Shown here: positions 51,363-60,154 of the stretch, piece by piece | Numbering within the stretch: position 1 is the stretch's first letter | Layout of the letters: every line of letters starts with the position of its first letter | Source of the DNA: Schumannella luteola | GTDB lineage: Bacteria > Actinomycetota > Actinomycetes > Actinomycetales > Microbacteriaceae | Direction: 5' to 3' | NCBI RefSeq assembly: GCF_013408685.1 | Contig: NZ_JACBZY010000001.1 | Coordinates: 2,914,001 to 2,978,000 of the forward strand | DNA length: 64,000 bases | Position numbers and translations under genes: made by a program | Notes under the pieces: model-generated | What the model was told of the DNA's origin: nothing | Database searches by the model: none | What the model saw: the letters and a program-made list of their open reading frames with translations, nothing else

Positions 51363-53006
51363 TCATTCCGCGTCGGTCCGCGTCAGCAGCTGGATGAACA
51401 TCGCATCCGTCCCGTGCCGGTGCGGCCAGAGCTGCGCGGCCGTGTCGGCCGCGTCGCCCTCGGGGGTCAGCGCGAGGTCGCGGGTCGCGATCGGGGCGAG
51501 CGCGGCCGGGGTGTCGACCGCGCGCAGACCCGGATGACGCGTGAGCGCACCGTCAACGACCTCGCGCGTCTCGGCGAGGTGCGGCGAGCAGGTGACGTAG
51601 GCGATCAGGCCGCCGGGCCGCAGGGCCTCGACGGCGGCATCCAGCAGCTCGCCCTGCAGCGCGGCCAGCTCGGCGACGTCGTCGGGGTGCTTGCGCCAGC
51701 GCGCCTCGGGGCGGCGACGCAGAGCTCCGAGACCGGTGCACGGCGCGTCGAGCAGGATGCGGTCGAACTGATCGGGGCCGGTGATCGATCCGGCGGGTCC
51801 GGCTCCGAAGCGGCGTCCGTCGCCCTCGAGCACCTCGGGCGGCTCGGGCAGCACGTCGAGCGCGCGGCGCACGAGTCCCGCGCGGGCGGGGATCAGCTCG
51901 TTCGCGAGCAGGGTCGCTCCGGTGCGCGCCGCCTCGGCCGCGAGCAGGGCGGCCTTGCCGCCGGGGCCGGCGCAGAGGTCGAGCCAGCGCTCCCCCGGTT
52001 CGACCGGACGGCTGCGGCTCAGAGCGAGCGCGGCGAGCTGGGAGCCCTGGTCCTGCACGCGGGCGCGGCCGTCGGCGACGGCGGGGATCGCGGCGGGGTC
52101 GCCGGAGGCGGCCACGAGACCGAGGGGCGAGACGCCGTCGATCTCGGCGGACGGCGCGATGTCGGAGGGGCCGGTTTCGCCGCCCGTGATGTCGTCCGGC
52201 TCGGCGAGTCCCGGCAGCGCGACGAGATTCACCCGCGGCGGCACGTTGTCGGCGGCGAGCAGCTTGGCGAGCTCCTCCTCGCGGCCGGCGGCGGCCAGCG
52301 CGGCACGCAGCGCGGTGACGACCCACTCGGGATGCGCGTGCTCGACCGCGAGGCGGGCATCCCCGTCGACGTGCGCGGTGGCGCGGCGCAGCCAGGTCGC
52401 GGCGTCGTCGCGGGAGATCGTGCGCAGCACGCCGTTGACGAAGCCGGAGGCGTTCTTCGCGCCGGCGGCCCGGGTCAGCTCGACCGACTCGTCGACGGCG
52501 GCGTGCGCCGCGAGGTCCATGCCGAGCAGCTGGTGCGCGCCGAGGCGCAGCACGTCGAGCACAGGCGGGTCGATGCGGTCGGTCTCGCGGCCCGCGGCCA
52601 GCTCGATCACCCGGTCGTAGTAGCCCAGGCGACGCAGGGTGCCGTAGGCGAGCTCGGTCGCGAAGCCCGCGTCCCGCCCGGTGAGGCCGGCCTCGGCGAT
52701 GCGGCTCGGCAGCAGCAGATTCGCGTAGGCGTCGTCGGCGGTGACGGCCCGGATGACGTCGAAGGCCACCTGCCGCGGCACGGTCACGCGCGGACGCGGC
52801 GGGCGCGGCGGCTCGGACGCGCGCTCGGCGCGGCGGCGATCGCGGTCGGCGCGCTCGCGACGCTCCTCGCGCTGGTAGCGGGCCTCGCGGTCGTCGGCGC
52901 TCTCGCGAGGCGAACGGCGACCGCGGTCTCCGGCGCCGCCGCGGCGGTCGTCCCGACCGCGTCCCGAGCCGCCCGGGGCACCCGGGCGACGACCCTCGCC
53001 GCTCAC
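51363..53006 (-). CDS. rsmB: 16S rRNA (cytosine-967-C5)-methyltransferase
   Basis: 547 residues, with three parts. Residues 1-~85 are an Arg/Asp-rich disordered extension (RGRDDRRGG..., REERRERADRDRRR), probably RNA-binding. Next is a NusB-like RNA-binding domain (PRQVAFDVIRAVTADDAYANLLL). The C-terminal Rossmann methyltransferase has the SAM motif LDLCAGPGGKAALLA, the catalytic DAPCTGLGALRRRPE and TCSPHLAETREV; both cysteines of the RsmB mechanism are present. GTG 53006 overlaps the fmt stop (GTGA). The fmt-rsmB pair is the usual arrangement. Confidence 0.95.
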   Translation of the reverse strand: MSGEGRRPGAPGGSGRGRDDRRGGAGDRGRRSPRESADDREARYQREERRERADRDRRRAERASEPPRPPRPRVTVPRQVAFDVIRAVTADDAYANLLLPSRIAEAGLTGRDAGFATELAYGTLRRLGYYDRVIELAAGRETDRIDPPVLDVLRLGAHQLLGMDLAAHAAVDESVELTRAAGAKNASGFVNGVLRTISRDDAATWLRRATAHVDGDARLAVEHAHPEWVVTALRAALAAAGREEELAKLLAADNVPPRVNLVALPGLAEPDDITGGETGPSDIAPSAEIDGVSPLGLVAASGDPAAIPAVADGRARVQDQGSQLAALALSRSRPVEPGERWLDLCAGPGGKAALLAAEAARTGATLLANELIPARAGLVRRALDVLPEPPEVLEGDGRRFGAGPAGSITGPDQFDRILLDAPCTGLGALRRRPEARWRKHPDDVAELAALQGELLDAAVEALRPGGLIAYVTCSPHLAETREVVDGALTRHPGLRAVDTPAALAPIATRDLALTPEGDAADTAAQLWPHRHGTDAMFIQLLTRTDAE

Positions 53007-53923
53007 GAGAGCACCGTCGCACCCTGGCGTCCGCGCCACCAGTCGGCGGCGCGCATGCCCTTCTTGCCGGCGGGCTGCACCTCGCTCAGCTCGAGCGGCG
53101 TGTCGGCGGTGCCGACCACGACCTGCCCGGCACGGAGGTCGACTGCGCCCGGCGCGAGCGGGGCGACGTCGTGCGCGAGGGCGCCGGCGAGCACCTTGAA
53201 GCGCTCGCCGTCGAGGGTCGTCCAGGCACCCGGCTCGGGCGTCACGCCGCGCAGGCGGGCCACGAGCTCGGCACCCGGACGGGTCCAGTCGAGTCGTCCG
53301 TCGTCGAGGGTCAGCTTGGGGGCGAAGCTCGGCTCGCCCGTCTGCTCGGTGAGGGTCGCCGTGCCGGCTGCCAGCGCATCCACGGTGTCGCTCAGCAGCT
53401 CGGCGCCGGAGTCGGCGAGCCGGGTCAGCAGCTCGCCCGCCGTCGTGTGCCGGCCGACCGGCGACGACTGCATCGCGAGCAGCGGACCCGCATCCAGCTC
53501 CTCGACGAGACGGAACACGCTCGCGCCCGTCGTCTCGTCACCGGCGATGAGGGCGTGCTGCACCGGGGCGGCGCCGCGCCAGGCGGGCAGCAGCGAGAAG
53601 TGCAGGTTGATCCAGCCGAGGCGCGGGGCCGAGAGCAGCGGCTCGCGGATGAGCCCGCCGTACGCGACGACAACGCCGAGGTCGGCCTCGAGCGCGATCA
53701 GCTCCTCGGTGACCGGCGCGAGCCGCGCGGCGCGAACCACCGGGACGCCGGCCTCCTCCGCGACCTCGGCGACCGGCGTCGGGGTGAGCACGCGCTTACG
53801 CCCCTGCGGCGTGTCGGGGCGGGTCACGACGGCGGCGACCTCGTGCGGCGAGGCGAGCAGGTGCCGCAGGCTCGGCACGGCGGCGGCGGGTGAGCCCGCG
53901 AAGATCAGACGGAGCGAAGACAT
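53003..53923 (-). CDS. fmt: Methionyl-tRNA formyltransferase
   Basis: 306 residues. It formylates initiator Met-tRNA with 10-formyl-THF. The active-site stretch INLHFSLLPAWRGAAPVQ is clear, as are the N-terminal RLIFAGSPAAAVPSL and LGVVVAYGGLI. The C-terminal ~100 residues are the OB-like tRNA-binding domain. The start was set at ATG 53923; the open frame upstream runs through the 56-bp repeats and is not coding. The stop overlaps rsmB. Confidence 0.96.
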   Translation of the reverse strand: MSSLRLIFAGSPAAAVPSLRHLLASPHEVAAVVTRPDTPQGRKRVLTPTPVAEVAEEAGVPVVRAARLAPVTEELIALEADLGVVVAYGGLIREPLLSAPRLGWINLHFSLLPAWRGAAPVQHALIAGDETTGASVFRLVEELDAGPLLAMQSSPVGRHTTAGELLTRLADSGAELLSDTVDALAAGTATLTEQTGEPSFAPKLTLDDGRLDWTRPGAELVARLRGVTPEPGAWTTLDGERFKVLAGALAHDVAPLAPGAVDLRAGQVVVGTADTPLELSEVQPAGKKGMRAADWWRGRQGATVLS

Positions 53924-54000
53924 CCCGCCGATCCTCCCACGCAGGACGCGGCGTCCAGCGCGATGGCCTGACCACCCGGGATCTCTCGCGACCCTCCCGA

Positions 54001-54056
54001 GGGTGGCCACGAAGTGCACGCCCCCACGGCGTGTCGCGTGCACTCTCTGGCCACCC
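54001..54056. repeat. 56-bp palindromic repeat, copy 1
   Basis: Begins GGGTGGCCA and ends TGGCCACCC, a perfect 9-bp inverted pair. Inside it a second 8-bp pair, GTGCACGC and GCGTGCAC, is offset by four bases on each side, and the central loop holds CAC-GGC-GTG. Copy 2 at 54075-54130 differs at two positions. It resembles REP/MITE-like intergenic elements. Confidence 0.8.
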
Positions 54057-54074
54057 AGAACACTCCACTCGCGC

Positions 54075-54130
54075 GGGTGGCCACGAAATACACGCCCCCA
54101 CGGCGTGTCGCGTGCACTCTCTGGCCACCC
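54075..54130. repeat. 56-bp palindromic repeat, copy 2
   Basis: Same length and ends as copy 1, 74 bases away in direct orientation. It has aaatacac where copy 1 has aagtgcac. In RNA read from the minus strand, the direction of fmt and priA, both changes turn G-C pairs into G-U pairs, so the inner stem still forms. Confidence 0.8.
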
Positions 54131-54227
54131 GGGATTCCGCACGGCCCCAGGGCAGGACGACGTCTGCGGGACGACGGGACGCCGGGGCGGCGGAGGCGCC
54201 GGAGACGCCGGAGACGTCGGCGCGGAC

Positions 54228-56303
54228 CTACTCGTCGAAGGGCGCCGGATCGTCGAAGATCACGCGCAGCGGCACCGGCTGGCGCCCGCGCTTGCGCTGA
54301 TCGGGGCGGGCGCTGCGCCGGGTCGACGACAGCCGGATCATCTCGGCGCGCAGCTCGCCCGCGACCTCCGCGGCGATCCCGTAGTCGAGGCGCACGATCG
54401 CCCTCACGAGCCCCTCGGGCTGCGGCAGCGGCCCGAGCACGTCGAGCCCCGGACGCTGGATGCGGTCGAGCGCCGCGGTCACCACATCCGACGGTCCCAG
54501 CAGGGTCGCCGTGCGCACCGCCGGCGGGAAGCGCAGCGGGCGCCGGTCGGCGAGCTCGTCGCGCGCGTAGTCGGCGAGGCGCCAGGTGCTCAGAGCTGAG
54601 GCGAGCGCTCCGCCGACGCCGACCAGGACGGTCGGGGCGTCGTCGGCCGCGAGGGCCGTCGCATCCGCCCACCAGCGCAGGCAGTCCTCGCCGACGTGCA
54701 GGCTCTCGCGGGCGACCATGCGCTCGCCGTCGAGCAGCACGACGGCGCGGTAGCCGCCCGCGGCGATCGGCTCGGCGCCGCGTGTGGCGATGACGAGCGC
54801 GGGCTTGTCGTCGACGTGCTGCACCGGGTGCTCGCCGTCGGCCACGATCACGCGCTCGCCCGGGAAGGCGCGTCCCAGGTCTTCGGCGGTGCGCACCGAG
54901 CCGCTCCCCCGCGGGCGCAGCTTCACGCCGTCGCACTGCGCGCACTGCCACTGCGAGTCGGGCACGCCGCACCAGAGGCAGCTGACGACGCCGCCGCGTC
55001 CGCGCTGCTGCAGGGGGCCGCTGCACTGCCGGCAGCGGGCCGCGCTGCCGCAGTCGGCGCAGGCGAGGCCCGGGGCGAAGCCGGGCCGGGCGACCTGGAA
55101 CAGCACCGGGCCCTTGCGCAGCGCCTCGCGGGCGGTCCGCCAGGCGCTCGACGGGATGCGCGCCCGCTCGGCGAGCTCGTCACGCGCGGTCAGGTTGGCG
55201 CTCGGCAGAACCGAGGGGCGAGGGATGCGCGCGGGAGCGACGGCTTCGAGGTAGTCGAGCTCGACCAGGCGCTGCACCTCGGTGCTGCGCACGTGCCCCG
55301 CGAAGAGCAGCGCACCGCCCTGCTGCTGCTGGCGCAGCAGCGCCGCATCCCGCGTGTGCACGTAGGGCGCGTGCGGCTCGCGGTGCAGCGGGTCGCCGTC
55401 GTCCCAGAGCGCGACCAGTCCGAGCTTCTCGGCGGGCGCGTAGACGGCCGAACGGGTTCCGACGACGATGCACGGGCCGTCGATCGCCCGCAGCAGCGCG
55501 CGGTATCGCTGGGAGGGCGTGCCGGCCGCATCCCAGCGCACGATCACCTCCTCGGGCACGAGCGCGGTGAGCGCGGCGAGCAGCTGCTCGATGTCGCGGT
55601 AGTCGGGCAGGGCGAGGATCGCGGTGCCGCCACCCGCGAGCGAGAGTCGGGCGGTCTCGGCGAGGGTCACGGCCCAGCGCCCGACCCAGTCGCCCGCCGG
55701 GGTCTTCGTGACGCCGGTGAGCGCCTGCAGCGCGGCGCGACGCCCCTCGCGCACGACCGCGTCGAGGGTGTCGGGAGCGTGCTGGGTGATGCCCGCCGGC
55801 GCGGTCACCTCGCGCGCAACGGCCCGCAGCCGCTCGACCTCCTCGGGCTCGCGCTCGAGCCACGCCTTCTCGACCCGGGCCTGCCTCTTCGGCACCGCGA
55901 GCCGCAGCACGTCGGATGCGGAGCCGGCCGCGCGGGTCGACACGCCGCGCGCGAGCGCCCATACCTCCGGCCGCAGCAGCGGAACCGGCGAGACCACCTC
56001 CTCGAGGTCGCTCAGCGGCCCCGGGAACTCCTGCTGGTCGGTCAGCTCGACGACCAGCGCATCGACCGTGCGTCCCACGGTGCGCAGCGGCGCGCGCACC
56101 CGCACGCCGGGCGCGACCGCATCCGTCAGCTGAGCCGGGATGCGGTACTCGAGCAGCCGGTCGAGCTGCGGCAGCGGCGAGTCGAGCAGCACCCGGGCGA
56201 TGATCGGGGCGCCGACGTTCGCGGCCGGGAACAGGCCGGCGGGCGCGCTCGACGCCCCGGGCAGGTCGTCCGTGCCCGGGCTCGCGTCAGCGGCCCCGGG
56301 CAC
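54228..56303 (-). CDS. priA: Primosomal protein N' (PriA), helicase motifs degenerate
   Basis: 691 residues. PriA recognises stalled replication forks and starts primosome loading. The N-terminal DNA-binding domain (ARVLLDSPLPQLDRLLEYRIP, PGVRVRAPL) and the zinc-binding cysteines (CADCGS, CRQCSG, CLWCGV, CAQCDG) are intact. Where other PriA proteins have a GxTGSGKT Walker A, this one reads GVTKTPAGDWVG, and the DEAH box position reads LWDDGD, so ATPase and helicase activity should be absent, as described for the actinobacterial 'probable PriA' proteins. Start is GTG 56303, two bases after metK ends. Confidence 0.93.
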   Translation of the reverse strand: MPGAADASPGTDDLPGASSAPAGLFPAANVGAPIIARVLLDSPLPQLDRLLEYRIPAQLTDAVAPGVRVRAPLRTVGRTVDALVVELTDQQEFPGPLSDLEEVVSPVPLLRPEVWALARGVSTRAAGSASDVLRLAVPKRQARVEKAWLEREPEEVERLRAVAREVTAPAGITQHAPDTLDAVVREGRRAALQALTGVTKTPAGDWVGRWAVTLAETARLSLAGGGTAILALPDYRDIEQLLAALTALVPEEVIVRWDAAGTPSQRYRALLRAIDGPCIVVGTRSAVYAPAEKLGLVALWDDGDPLHREPHAPYVHTRDAALLRQQQQGGALLFAGHVRSTEVQRLVELDYLEAVAPARIPRPSVLPSANLTARDELAERARIPSSAWRTAREALRKGPVLFQVARPGFAPGLACADCGSAARCRQCSGPLQQRGRGGVVSCLWCGVPDSQWQCAQCDGVKLRPRGSGSVRTAEDLGRAFPGERVIVADGEHPVQHVDDKPALVIATRGAEPIAAGGYRAVVLLDGERMVARESLHVGEDCLRWWADATALAADDAPTVLVGVGGALASALSTWRLADYARDELADRRPLRFPPAVRTATLLGPSDVVTAALDRIQRPGLDVLGPLPQPEGLVRAIVRLDYGIAAEVAGELRAEMIRLSSTRRSARPDQRKRGRQPVPLRVIFDDPAPFDE

Positions 56304-56305
56304 GC

Positions 56306-57502
56306 TCAGAGTCCGGCGGACTCGCGGAGCGCATCCACGCGGTCGAGGCGCTCCCAGGTGAAGTCGGGCAGCTCGCGGCCGAAGTGGCCGTAGGTCGCCG
56401 TCTGGGCGTAGATCGGGCGCAGCAGGTCGAGGTCGCGGATGATCGCGGCCGGGCGCAGGTCGAAGACCTCGCGGATCGCGCTCGCGATGCGCTCCTCGGG
56501 CAGGTGCGCCGTGCCGAAGGTCTCGACGTAGAGGCCGACCGGGGCGGCCGCGCCGATCGCGTAGGCGACCTGCACCTCGAGCCGGTCGGCGAGCCCCGCG
56601 GCGACCGCGTTCTTCGCGACCCAGCGCATGGCGTAGGCGGCCGAGCGGTCGACCTTCGACGGGTCCTTGCCGCTGAAGGCGCCGCCGCCGTGACGGGCCG
56701 CGCCGCCGTAAGTGTCGACGATGATCTTGCGGCCGGTGAGGCCGGCGTCGCCCTGCGGGCCGCCGATCTCGAACTTGCCGGTGGGGTTCACGAGCACCTT
56801 GTGGGCGGTGGAGTCGAGGTCGACCTCGGCGAGCACCGGGTCGATGACGATCTCGCGCACGGCGGCGCGCAGGTCGTCGAGCGCGATCGACGGGGCGTGC
56901 TGGGTCGAGAGCACGACCGTGTCGATCGTGCGCGGCACGGTGCCCTCGTAGCCGACCGTGACCTGGGTCTTGCCGTCGGGGCGCAGCCAGTCGACGACGC
57001 CGTCGTGGCGAACGCGGGCGAGGCGCTCGCTGAGGCGGTGCGCCAGCCAGATCGGCAGCGGCATGAGGCTCGGCGTCTCGGTGGTGGCGAAGCCGAACAT
57101 GATGCCCTGGTCGCCGGCGCCCTGGCGGTCGAGCTCGTCGATGCTCGACTGCTCGCGCGCCTCGTAGGCGGAGTCGACGCCCTGGGCGATGTCGGGCGAC
57201 TGCCCGCCGATCGAGACGGTGACGCCGCAGGAGCGGCCGTCGAACCAGACGTCCGACGAGGTGTAGCCGATGTCGGTGATGCGCTTGCGCACGATGCCGG
57301 GGATGTCGACGTAGCCGGTCGTCGAGACCTCGCCGGCGACGTGCACCAGGCCGGTCGTGACGAGCGTCTCGACGGCGACGCGGGCGCCGGGGTCGACCTC
57401 GAGCAGGGCGTCGAGGATCGAGTCGCTGATCTGGTCGCAGATCTTGTCGGGGTGGCCCTCGGTGACCGATTCCGAGGTGAACAGGCGCAGGGGGGTGCTC
57501 AT
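56306..57502 (-). CDS. metK: S-adenosylmethionine synthetase
   Basis: 398 residues. It makes SAM from methionine and ATP. Typical segments: [24 protein letters not shown] at the N-terminus (GHPDK contacts phosphate), [16 protein letters not shown], the [22 protein letters not shown] loop and the C-terminal GHFGRE. It supplies the methyl donor used by RsmB a few genes downstream. The upstream gap to coaBC (86 bases) shows no SAM riboswitch that I can see. Start ATG 57502. Confidence 0.97.
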   Translation of the reverse strand: MSTPLRLFTSESVTEGHPDKICDQISDSILDALLEVDPGARVAVETLVTTGLVHVAGEVSTTGYVDIPGIVRKRITDIGYTSSDVWFDGRSCGVTVSIGGQSPDIAQGVDSAYEAREQSSIDELDRQGAGDQGIMFGFATTETPSLMPLPIWLAHRLSERLARVRHDGVVDWLRPDGKTQVTVGYEGTVPRTIDTVVLSTQHAPSIALDDLRAAVREIVIDPVLAEVDLDSTAHKVLVNPTGKFEIGGPQGDAGLTGRKIIVDTYGGAARHGGGAFSGKDPSKVDRSAAYAMRWVAKNAVAAGLADRLEVQVAYAIGAAAPVGLYVETFGTAHLPEERIASAIREVFDLRPAAIIRDLDLLRPIYAQTATYGHFGRELPDFTWERLDRVDALRESAGL

Positions 57503-57588
57503 GGGCGCTCCGGGGATCGTGGGGGTGGCGTCGCGATCAGGCGCTCGTCTGCGCGGGGCAGCGCGAGCGCGGGATGCGACGTCACCGC

Positions 57589-58857
57589 TCAGGTGGTGCG
57601 GGCCGCGTCGGCGGCGGTCTCGGTGACGAGATCGAGGATACGGTCGGCGACCGACGCTTTACTCCCCGTTGCTTCGGCGCGGATCTCTCCGGCCGCGTCG
57701 ATGACGATGATCTCGTTCGTCTCGGCCTGGAATCCCTCGTGCCAGCCGACGCGGTTGAGCACGAGCAGGTCGACGCCCTTGCGGGCCGCCTTGGCGCGGC
57801 CGAGGGCGAGCTGCGCGTCGCGGTCGGGCTCGGTCTCGGCGGCGAAGCCGACGATCGTCTGACCCGGGCGCCGCACGCCGGTGAGCTCACGCAGGATGTC
57901 GGGGTTGCGCACGAGCCGCAGGGCGAGCTCGTCGCCCTGGTCGTCCTTCTTGATCTTCGCGGTGGCGATCTCGACGGGACGGTAGTCGGCGACGGCGGCG
58001 GCCATGATCACGACATCCGCCTCGTCGGTCGCGGCGAGGGCGGCCTCGCGCAGCTCGGCGGCGGTGCTGACGGCGACGACGCGCACGCCCGTCGGGGCGG
58101 CGATGTCGAGGTTCGCGGCGAGCAGGGTCACCTCGGCGCCGCGGGCGGCGGCGGCGAGGGCGAGCGCGACGCCCTGCCGGCCCGAGGAGCGGTTGCCGAC
58201 GAAGCGCACGGGGTCGATCGGCTCGCGGGTGCCACCGGCGGTGACGAGCACGCGGCGCCCGGCGAGGTCCTGCGGGATCGCGGATGCTGCCGAGCCCGCG
58301 GTGGCACCGGCGGCGGCGGGCGAGGCGGACTTCCCCGGCAGCACGGCGAGCACCGCGTCGACGATCTCCTCCGGCTCGCTGAGCCGGCCCGGTCCGCTGT
58401 CGGCGCCGGTGAGCTGCCCGTCGGCGGGGCCGACGAACACCGCGCCGCGCTCGCGCAGCAGCGCCACGTTCGCGACGGTCGCCGGGTTCTGCCACATCTC
58501 GGTGTGCATCGCCGGAGCGATCACGAGCGGCGCGCGGGAGGCGAGCACGGTCGTGCCGAGCAGGTCGTCGGAGAGACCGGCAGCGAGCTTCGCGAGCGAG
58601 GCGGCGGTCGCCGGGGCGATCACGATCGCGTCGGCGCGCTGGCCGAGGGCGACGTGGCGCACCTCGCTGACGTCGTCGAAGACCGACGTCGTCACCGGGT
58701 TGCGGCTGATGGCCTCCCACGTGGGGAGGCCGACGAAGCGCAGCGCGGCATCCGTCGGCACGACGTGCACGTCATGACCGGCGAGCACGAGAGCGCGCAC
58801 GACGGCGACGGCCTTGTAGGCCGCGATGCCGCCGGTCACGCCGACGACGATGTTCAC
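57589..58857 (-). CDS. coaBC: Bifunctional phosphopantothenoylcysteine decarboxylase / phosphopantothenate-cysteine ligase
   Basis: 422 residues. The N-terminal CoaC domain binds FMN ([19 protein letters not shown]; the [10 protein letters not shown] and [13 protein letters not shown] segments hold active-site residues), and the C-terminal CoaB domain starts near [25 protein letters not shown]. Together they convert phosphopantothenate and cysteine to phosphopantetheine for CoA synthesis. Order rpoZ-coaBC-metK-priA-fmt is the common actinobacterial arrangement. Start ATG 58857, 33 bases after rpoZ. Confidence 0.96.
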   Translation of the reverse strand: MNIVVGVTGGIAAYKAVAVVRALVLAGHDVHVVPTDAALRFVGLPTWEAISRNPVTTSVFDDVSEVRHVALGQRADAIVIAPATAASLAKLAAGLSDDLLGTTVLASRAPLVIAPAMHTEMWQNPATVANVALLRERGAVFVGPADGQLTGADSGPGRLSEPEEIVDAVLAVLPGKSASPAAAGATAGSAASAIPQDLAGRRVLVTAGGTREPIDPVRFVGNRSSGRQGVALALAAAARGAEVTLLAANLDIAAPTGVRVVAVSTAAELREAALAATDEADVVIMAAAVADYRPVEIATAKIKKDDQGDELALRLVRNPDILRELTGVRRPGQTIVGFAAETEPDRDAQLALGRAKAARKGVDLLVLNRVGWHEGFQAETNEIIVIDAAGEIRAEATGSKASVADRILDLVTETAADAARTT

Positions 58858-58890
58858 GCTGGCTCCGCGGTCGAGGGCGTCGTCAGACGC

Positions 58891-59160
58891 TTACTCGGCC
58901 TCGGCGTTCGGGTCGGCGGCGAGCACCAGCTTGTCTTCGTTGATCTCGCGCATGGCGACCGAGAGCGGCTTGTCGTCGATCGTCGAGTCGACGAGCGGGC
59001 CGACGTTGTCGAAGAGCGAGCCCTCGTGCAGGTCGGCGTAGTAGTCGTTGATCTGGCGCGCGCGCTTCGAGGCGAAGATGACGAGCTGGTACTTCGACTC
59101 CACCTTCGAGAGCAGCTCGTCGATCGGCGGGTCGATGATGCCGGAGTTCTTGTCGGCCAT
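58891..59160 (-). CDS. rpoZ: RNA polymerase omega subunit
   Basis: 89 residues. Omega helps fold and hold the beta' subunit. Seen: [34 protein letters not shown], with the conserved ASKRARQIN helix, and an extended C-terminal part ending in acidic residues as in Actinobacteria ([14 protein letters not shown]). Good spacing of GGAGG-like bases lies before ATG 59160. Usually rpoZ follows gmk directly; here a 294-residue hypothetical gene separates them. Confidence 0.95.
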   Translation of the reverse strand: MADKNSGIIDPPIDELLSKVESKYQLVIFASKRARQINDYYADLHEGSLFDNVGPLVDSTIDDKPLSVAMREINEDKLVLAADPNAEAE

Positions 59161-59219
59161 GGTGCGCTCCTGACGGTTCGGAGGAAAAGACTCTCGATTC
59201 TAGCTGACGCCGGGCCCGC

Positions 59220-60104
59220 TCAGCTCGCGGCGCGCATCTGATCGAGCAGCCGGAACGCGGCGACCTCGTCGTCCGGCCCGCCGGTGTCGCCGAAGCGCAC
59301 CCCCTGCGGGGCCCCGAGCAGCTCGACGAGGAAGATGAGCTCGAGCGCCTGCTCGGGGCGCAGCGCCGGGTCGAGCTGCGCCACGACGGCGCCCCACTGC
59401 TGCCCCATCGCGGTCGTGCACGGCAGCACCACGCTGTCGTAGCGCGGGTCGACACTGGCGCGCACCGCCGGACCGTTGCGGAACAGCAGCACGAGCTCGC
59501 CATCCCCCGACAGTCCTCCGACACCGGGATCCGGCAGCAGCGGTGAGTTCTTCGCCCGGCTGCGCAGTGCCCGCACGTTGGTGCGCACGACGAGCGCCAG
59601 ATCGGCCCAGCGGATGAGCGGCACGGTGGGAAGGTGGATGCCGGCCATCGACACGCCGATGAACGAGGCGGGCCCGTCACCGAAGTACGGGCGCTGCGCC
59701 TCGGCCTCGGAGCGCATCCGCTCCTGCTTGGCGCGGGCCTCGCTCGCGCCCGCGAACAGCAGCGCCGGGCTCTGGTGGGCGATCGCCATGTACGTCCAGT
59801 ACGAGCCGGTCGGGTCGATGGCCCGGGGCGCGACGGCCGCCAGCGAGTACTCGAAGCCGTATCGCCCGCCGCCGCGGAACCACGACCACCACTGCCCGCG
59901 ATCGGCGCTGAACGCGGGTGTCGGGGTCGGAGAGGCGGGGTACCGGGAGATGACCGCGGTGGCATCGGCCCACAGGGGCACGGTGCCGGCGACCGGCTGA
60001 CGGGTGGGATGCACCGGGTAGGCCTGCTGCGCCGGATCGAACGGCGGCGGGCCAGCTCGGAACCCCGGCTGCTCTGCGTAGCCGTAGCCGATTCCGTCGG
60101 TCAC
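59220..60104 (-). CDS. Hypothetical protein between gmk and rpoZ
   Basis: 294 residues from GTG 60104. I do not recognise it. The first ~50 residues are Pro/Gly/Tyr-rich and disordered (YGYAEQPGFRAGPPPFDPAQQ). The rest is a soluble-looking alpha/beta region: YGFEYSLAAVAPRAI, QSPALLFAGASEARAKQERMR, SFIGVSMAGIHLPTVPLIRWADL, and a C-terminal helix EVAAFRLLDQMRAA. No membrane helix or signal peptide. The gene sits between gmk and rpoZ, with 50-60-base gaps on each side, so it may share their transcript. Its occurrence in this otherwise fixed gene pair is probably lineage-specific. Confidence 0.75.
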   Translation of the reverse strand: MTDGIGYGYAEQPGFRAGPPPFDPAQQAYPVHPTRQPVAGTVPLWADATAVISRYPASPTPTPAFSADRGQWWSWFRGGGRYGFEYSLAAVAPRAIDPTGSYWTYMAIAHQSPALLFAGASEARAKQERMRSEAEAQRPYFGDGPASFIGVSMAGIHLPTVPLIRWADLALVVRTNVRALRSRAKNSPLLPDPGVGGLSGDGELVLLFRNGPAVRASVDPRYDSVVLPCTTAMGQQWGAVVAQLDPALRPEQALELIFLVELLGAPQGVRFGDTGGPDDEVAAFRLLDQMRAAS

Positions 60105-60154
60105 GGCGCCTCCGTTCGATCAGCGGGATTCGAGAGGGATCCTCGACCTCGAGA

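Larger units (their letters stand above)
53924..54227. other. Gene-free stretch between fmt and priA with structured repeats
   Basis: About 300 bases without a gene. It holds two 56-base inverted-repeat units (54001-54056 and 54075-54130) and a possible third fragment, accaccc at 53970-53976 followed by gggat, matching the flank of copy 2. The rest (54131-54227) is G-rich and ends just after the priA stop; no promoter stands out. Confidence 0.6.

Noticed and set aside
57503-57588. Possible SAM riboswitch before metK
   Set aside because: The gap is only 86 bases and G-rich; I see none of the conserved core of SAM riboswitches and no expression platform.
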